Source: Micromonospora fulviviridis (GTDB lineage Bacteria; Actinomycetota; Actinomycetes; Mycobacteriales; Micromonosporaceae). From it: a DNA stretch of 64,000 nt. The stretch lies in contig NZ_BMRA01000002.1 in assembly GCF_014648395.1 (NCBI RefSeq), forward strand, positions 186,001 to 250,000, in the 5' to 3' direction. The translations under genes and the position numbers were made by a program. Positions 60,116 to 64,000 of this stretch are shown here, one piece after another. Below the pieces are notes generated by a model, which made no database searches, was not told where the DNA came from, and worked only from the letters and a program-made list of their open reading frames with translations. Within the stretch, counting starts at the first letter, position 1. Every line of letters begins with the position of its first letter.

Positions 60116-60145
60116 CGGCGGTCCCGGCACGGGGCGGGACCGCCG
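60116..60145. terminator. Bidirectional terminator, 11-bp stem
   Basis: CGGCGGTCCCG / CGGGACCGCCG with an 8-base loop, between the convergent VOC and sugar-permease genes. Confidence 0.8.
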
Positions 60146-60153
60146 GCCGCCGG

Positions 60154-61041
60154 TCAGCCCTTGTCGGCGCCCTCGTTCGCGCCGCGGACGAAGTAGCGCT
60201 GGAAGATCACGAAGAGCACCGCCACCGGGATGGTGGCGAGCAGCGCGGCGCCCAGCTTGAGCGGATACTGGGTGCCCTTGCCGAGCGACCCGCTGACCAG
60301 GTCGGCCAGCCCCCGGGGCAGGGTGAACAGGTCCGGGTCCTGCACCGAGACCAGGCTGTGCGGGAACTCGTTCCAGGAGCCCTGGAACGACAGGATGGTC
60401 AGCGTGATGAGGGCCGGCCGTGCCATCGGCAGCACCACCGACCAGAACGTGCGGAAGACGCCCGCCCCGTCGATCCGGGCGGCCTCCTCGACGCTGACCG
60501 GCACCGACTCGAAGAACTGCTTCATGATGAACACACCGGCCGCGTCGGCGAGCAGCGGCACCACCAGGCCCGCGTAGCTGTCGTAGAGGCCGAGCTGCTT
60601 GAGCACCAGGAACTTCGGGATCAGCAGCACCACGCCGGGCACCGCCATCACCGCGATGACCGCGGCGAAGAGCCCGGCCCGGCCCCGGAAGCGCAGCCGG
60701 GCCAGCGCGTAGCCGGCGAGCGAGTCGAAGAAGACCCGGCCGAGGGTGACCAGCACGGTGACCAGCAGCGAGTTGCCGAGCCAGAGCGGGAAGTTGGTGC
60801 CGGCGAAGATCCGCTCGAAGCCCGCCAGGGTCAGCGGGTCGGGGATCGGCGACAGCGGGTTCGCCGCCGCGTCCGGCTCGGTCTTGAGCGAGTTGCCGAG
60901 TTGGATGACGAACGGGTAGAGGAAGACCAGCCCGAAGGCGATCAGGACCGCGTACCCGAGGATGCGGTTGACCCGGGCGCGCGGCCCGCGGTCGGCGCGG
61001 CGCGCGACGGGCGCCGCCGGCCGGTCGGTGAGCACGGCCAT
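60154..61041 (-). CDS. Sugar ABC transporter permease (MalG-like)
   Basis: A 295-residue inner-membrane permease with six helices and the EAA coupling loop EEAARIDGAGVFRTFWSVVLPMARPAL. N-terminal residues 1-25 are cytoplasmic and basic. It pairs with the MalF-like permease one base upstream (stop and start nearly abut). It belongs to the CUT1 family of oligosaccharide importers. The ATPase is not in the operon, as is common for actinobacterial CUT1 systems that share an MsiK-type ATPase (inference). Confidence 0.92.
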   Translation of the reverse strand: MAVLTDRPAAPVARRADRGPRARVNRILGYAVLIAFGLVFLYPFVIQLGNSLKTEPDAAANPLSPIPDPLTLAGFERIFAGTNFPLWLGNSLLVTVLVTLGRVFFDSLAGYALARLRFRGRAGLFAAVIAVMAVPGVVLLIPKFLVLKQLGLYDSYAGLVVPLLADAAGVFIMKQFFESVPVSVEEAARIDGAGVFRTFWSVVLPMARPALITLTILSFQGSWNEFPHSLVSVQDPDLFTLPRGLADLVSGSLGKGTQYPLKLGAALLATIPVAVLFVIFQRYFVRGANEGADKG

Positions 61042-61042
61042 G

Positions 61043-62161
61043 TCAGGACCCCTCCGGTACGCGTCGCCGCCACCACCGGGCCCGCCGGGGCTCGTCCCGG
61101 TCGGCCATCACCCGGCGCTGGAGCAGGGTCAGCAGGATGATGATGAGGAACAGCACGAAGGAGATGGCCGCGCCGGCGCCGTAGTCGAAGTCCCGGAAGG
61201 CGGTCCGGTACGACAGGTACGCCGGGGTGAGCGTGGTCTTGGCCGGGTCGCCCTGGCTCATCACGTACACCTGGTCGAAGACCTGCCAGGAGCCGATCAG
61301 GCCGAGGGTGAGCACCAGGAAGGTGGTCGGCTTGATCAGCGGCAGGGTGACGTGCCGGAAGCGCTGCCAGCGGCTCGCCCCGTCGAGGGTGCTGGCCTCG
61401 TCGAGCGCCACCGGGACGTTCTGCAGCGCGGCCAGGAACATCAGCATGAAGGTGCCCGAGGTGGTCCAGATGACCAGGCTGATGATCGAGACCATGGCCA
61501 CGCTCGGGCCGGCGAGCCAGTCCCACCAGGTCAGGCCGAACGGCCCGCCGGAGGTGAGCGCGCCGGGTGGGGTGTCCACCCCGACGGCGCCGAACAGCAG
61601 GTGCAGCACACCCCGGGAGTCGGCGAACCACTCCGGCCCGTCGACGCCGAGGAGGCCGAGCAGCTTGTTGACCGCGCCGGAGTTGGCGAACAGGAACAGG
61701 AACACCACGCTGATCGCCACGGAGCTGGTGACCGAGGGGAAGTAGAACGCGCTGCGGAAGAAGCCCTTCCCCTTGAGCATCCGGTTGTTGACCACCAGGG
61801 CGAGGCCGAGGGCGAGGACGGTCTGCACCGGCACGACGATGCCCACGTAGTACATGTTGTTGCGGATGCTCGTCATGAAATCGCGGCGGTCCAGCCCGTC
61901 CTCGGTGAACAGCCGGCTGTAGTTCTTCCCGCCCACGAAGGGCACGTCGCCGGTGAACGGGCTGCCCTGGCCGTTCCAGTCGGTGAGGCTCACCCAGAGC
62001 GCCATCAGGATCGGCAGCAGCAGGAAGAGCCCGAGGATCACGATCACCGGCGCGACGAAGAGCCAGCCGGCGACGTTCTCGTTGCCGCGGACACCGCCGC
62101 GACGGCGGCGTGGCGGCCGCACCGGTGTGGTGGCCGGGGCGCGCAGAGCTTCGGTTGCCAT
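61043..62161 (-). CDS. Sugar ABC transporter permease (MalF-like)
   Basis: A 372-residue permease with an N-terminal basic tail, an additional first helix, a large periplasmic segment (about residues 150-215) and the EAA loop DEASTLDGASRWQRFRHVTLPLIKPTT. It forms the translocation channel with the MalG-like subunit. GGAGGGAGGGGAG lies directly before the ATG. It follows the binding-protein gene after a 28-bp palindrome. Confidence 0.92.
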   Translation of the reverse strand: MATEALRAPATTPVRPPRRRRGGVRGNENVAGWLFVAPVIVILGLFLLLPILMALWVSLTDWNGQGSPFTGDVPFVGGKNYSRLFTEDGLDRRDFMTSIRNNMYYVGIVVPVQTVLALGLALVVNNRMLKGKGFFRSAFYFPSVTSSVAISVVFLFLFANSGAVNKLLGLLGVDGPEWFADSRGVLHLLFGAVGVDTPPGALTSGGPFGLTWWDWLAGPSVAMVSIISLVIWTTSGTFMLMFLAALQNVPVALDEASTLDGASRWQRFRHVTLPLIKPTTFLVLTLGLIGSWQVFDQVYVMSQGDPAKTTLTPAYLSYRTAFRDFDYGAGAAISFVLFLIIILLTLLQRRVMADRDEPRRARWWRRRVPEGS

Positions 62162-62192
62162 CTCCCCTCCCTCCTTGTCCGTGGGAGCCGGC

Positions 62193-62220
62193 GCGGAGGG
62201 GCCCGGCCGGGCCCCTCCGC
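62193..62220. terminator. Perfect 28-bp palindrome inside the sugar operon
   Basis: GCGGAGGGGCCC-GGCC-GGGCCCCTCCGC, six bases after the binding-protein stop. It probably acts as an attenuator or mRNA 3' stabiliser, allowing more binding protein than permease. Confidence 0.75.
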
Positions 62221-62226
62221 CACCGC

Positions 62227-63474
62227 TCAGCCGCCGAGCGCCGCCTTGGCGTTCTTGTCGAAGTTGGCCAGGATCGTCTTCGGGTCACCGGTGGCGAGCC
62301 CCTGGAGGCCGGCTTCCAGGTCGCGCAGGACGCTGTCCATCTTCGGGGCGTTCACCGGGCCCTGGCCGTACGCGGCCCCGTCGATGAACGGCTTGTCCGC
62401 CGGGAAGGCGGTGGTGTACTGGTCGCGGACGGACTGCCGCGACGGCATCACGCCGAACGCCTTGGCGAAGGTCACCTGCTGGTCGCCCGCGGTCATCGCC
62501 TCGACGAACTTGATCGCCTGGTCCTTGAACTTCGACTTGGCCGCGATGCCCCAGCACTGGGTGAAGGAGAGGGTGCCCTGCCCCTTCGGGCCGGCCGGCA
62601 GCGGCACGACCTTGTACTTCACCTTCGGGAAGTCGTTCTGCAGGGCACCCTTGATCCAGTTGCCCTCGATGGTCATGACGGCCTTGCCCTTGCCGAACGC
62701 CTCCCCGGACCAGCCGGCGTCGAGCTGCTTCGGGAACTTCGCGTAGCCGTTGGTGAGCAGGGACTTCACGTACTGGAGGGCCTGGAGGTTCTCCGGGGTG
62801 TCGGCGGTGGCCTGCTTGCCGTCCTTGCTCATCAGCCAGCCGCCGTTCTGCACCATGAAGGCGCCGATCCGGTCACGGGTGTCGCCGAGGGCGAGCGCCA
62901 CCATGCCCTTCGCCTTGATCTTCTGGCTGACGGCGGTGAGCTGGTCCCAGGTGGTCGGCACGTCGGCGTCGGCGAGGCCCGCCTTCGCCCAGAGGTCGGT
63001 GTTGATCTCCAGGGCGAGGGTGGAGAAGTCCTTCGGCGCGCAGTAGAGCTTGCCGTCGTAGGTGAACGTGGTGCGCAAGCTCTCGTAGAAGTCGTCCTTG
63101 TTGCTGATCTTGTCGCCGTACGGCTCCAGCGCCCCGACGCTGGCGTAGTCGGCGAAGCGGCTCGCGTCGACGTAGAAGACGTCCGGCGGGGTGCCGCCGG
63201 CGAGGGCCTGGCCGAGCTGCTGGGTGAGGTCCTGGGCCGGGGTCACGGTGGCGGTGTTGCCGCTGGACGAGGCCCACTTGGCGGCCGCGTCCTGCACTGC
63301 CTTGGTCTCGGCCTCGCCGGAGGAGCCGATCAGGATCTGGAGGCTGGCCGGGCCGCTGGACTGCTTGGTGTCGCTCCCGGAATCGTCGAAGCCGTTGCCG
63401 CACGCGGCGGAGCCGAACAGGGCGACGGCGGCGAAGCCGGCCACCGCCGCCCGGGTGAGGGTGCGAGGTGTCAT
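62227..63474 (-). CDS. Sugar ABC transporter substrate-binding lipoprotein
   Basis: A 415-residue extracellular binding protein. Lipobox FGSAAC places the lipidated cysteine at residue 25 after a typical signal peptide. The family 1 solute-binding fold is seen in TPPDVFYVDASRFADYASVGALEPYGDKI, GKLYCAPKDFSTLALEINTDLWAKAGL and GKAVMTIEGNWIKGALQNDFP. The ligand is an oligosaccharide of unknown kind. CAGGAG is six bases before the ATG. The LacI-type gene 25 bases upstream, on the same strand, is the likely regulator. Confidence 0.93.
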   Translation of the reverse strand: MTPRTLTRAAVAGFAAVALFGSAACGNGFDDSGSDTKQSSGPASLQILIGSSGEAETKAVQDAAAKWASSSGNTATVTPAQDLTQQLGQALAGGTPPDVFYVDASRFADYASVGALEPYGDKISNKDDFYESLRTTFTYDGKLYCAPKDFSTLALEINTDLWAKAGLADADVPTTWDQLTAVSQKIKAKGMVALALGDTRDRIGAFMVQNGGWLMSKDGKQATADTPENLQALQYVKSLLTNGYAKFPKQLDAGWSGEAFGKGKAVMTIEGNWIKGALQNDFPKVKYKVVPLPAGPKGQGTLSFTQCWGIAAKSKFKDQAIKFVEAMTAGDQQVTFAKAFGVMPSRQSVRDQYTTAFPADKPFIDGAAYGQGPVNAPKMDSVLRDLEAGLQGLATGDPKTILANFDKNAKAALGG

Positions 63475-63499
63475 CTGACTCTCCTGGTGGGGGATGTGG

Positions 63500-64000
63500 T
63501 CACGCCGTGTGCCGGAGCACCAGCGCGGGGGTGAGCAGCACGTGCGGGTCGGTGGGCTGGCCGTCGAGCAGGCCGGTGAGCAGGTCGACGCAGCGGGCGG
63601 CGGCCGCGGCGAGCGGCTGGCTGACGCTGCTCAACCCGACCGCGGCGGCCACCGGGGTGTCGTCGAAGCCGACGACGGCGACCGGCGCCGCCGCGCCCCG
63701 CGCCGCCTGGAGCGCGCCGAGGGCGAGCGAGTCACTGGCGCAGACCACCGCGGTCGGCGGCGCGTCGCGGGCGAGCAGGTCGCGCAGCTCCCGCTCGCCC
63801 TCGGCGATGCCGTCCTCGGTCTCCCGGCGCAGGCCGGCCACGTCGAGGCCGGCCGCCGTCATCGTGGTACGCCAGCCGGCGCACCGGTCGTCGCCGACGC
63901 CGGAGCCGGTCGGCCAGCCGAGGAAGGCGATCCGGCGGTGGCCGGTGTCGAGCAGGTGCCGGGTGACCTGCGCGGTGCCGGCGGCGCCGTCCACGTCGAC
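63500..64000 (-). CDS. LacI-family transcriptional regulator, C-terminal part
   Basis: The last 166 residues; the DNA-binding domain lies beyond the window. The periplasmic-binding-like effector domain is visible in VTRHLLDTGHRRIAFLGWPTGSGVGDDRCAGWRTTMTAAGL, TAVVCASDSLALGALQAARG and VAVVGFDDTPVAAAVGLSSVSQPL. It sits directly upstream of the sugar-uptake genes on the same strand, so it probably represses them until the sugar appears (inference). Confidence 0.9.
   Translation of the reverse strand, partial: VDVDGAAGTAQVTRHLLDTGHRRIAFLGWPTGSGVGDDRCAGWRTTMTAAGLDVAGLRRETEDGIAEGERELRDLLARDAPPTAVVCASDSLALGALQAARGAAAPVAVVGFDDTPVAAAVGLSSVSQPLAAAAARCVDLLTGLLDGQPTDPHVLLTPALVLRHTA

Overview
The window is a 64 kb piece of a high-GC actinobacterial chromosome. 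Codon third positions are almost all G or C, RecA reads like the Micromonosporaceae form, and the gene order recX-recA / pspM-pspA-clgR / cinA-pgsA-rimO / ftsK / rnj-dapA-thyX resembles the Mycobacterium tuberculosis Rv2736-Rv2754 neighbourhood, with extra genes in between. Micromonospora or a close relative is the best guess (inference; no search could be run). It is core chromosome: I see no rRNA, tRNA, insertion sequence, prophage or CRISPR array.

Layout. 1-1.1 kb: end of a glutamate-type amino-acid ABC uptake operon. 1.1-6.6 kb: RNase Y (rny), a BKACE-family enzyme, recX, recA and a DUF3046 gene; recA carries both a LexA-type box and a PafBC-type promoter. 6.7-15 kb: MFS exporter, acyl-CoA dehydrogenase, GNAT, a pterin dehydratase-VOC fusion, a UdgX-type uracil-DNA glycosylase, a 39-residue membrane peptide, and a MocR regulator divergent from a PPOX-GNAT fusion followed by a LysE exporter. 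15-25.4 kb: a Spo0M-like protein, two CNNM/CBS transporters, a complete Mrp/Mnh Na+/H+ antiporter operon with fused A and B subunits, and one unknown gene. 25.5-33.1 kb: Lhr helicase, GNAT plus SAM hydrolase, and a Nei-type glycosylase with an internal 15-bp minisatellite. 33.3-36.9 kb: a large multicopper-oxidase-fold protein that has lost ligands in all four copper motifs and carries three FN3 repeats. 37-42.4 kb: pspM, pspA, clgR, cinA, pgsA, rimO. 42.4-47 kb: ornithine cyclodeaminase homologue, an SMR guanidinium exporter behind a guanidine-III riboswitch, a small membrane protein, ftsK. 46.8-54.2 kb: two YbjN genes, a secreted S1 protease, rnj, dapA, thyX. 54.3-60.1 kb: DUF2752, YcaQ-like crosslink glycosylase, two GNATs, a GT87 mannosyltransferase-like protein, and a SigG-type ECF sigma factor with a VOC protein. 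60.1-64 kb: a sugar ABC uptake operon (two permeases, a lipoprotein) with a LacI regulator cut by the window edge.

How it works together. DNA repair is the strongest theme: recA, recX, UdgX, Nei, Lhr and YcaQ all lie here. recA, sigG and ycaQ share a promoter of the form TGTCG(G/T)A(C/G)-N8-TAnnnT, the RecA-independent DNA-damage (PafBC) type; lhr has a weaker copy. Many promoters show TAnnnT exactly six bases before an ATG or GTG, so much of the window appears to be translated from leaderless mRNAs. Transcription units are closed by long GC-rich hairpins, several of them between convergent genes.

Most notable observations: the guanidine-III riboswitch with compensatory pairing upstream of the SMR gene, the copper-ligand-less multicopper oxidase/FN3 protein, and the shared damage-promoter motif.
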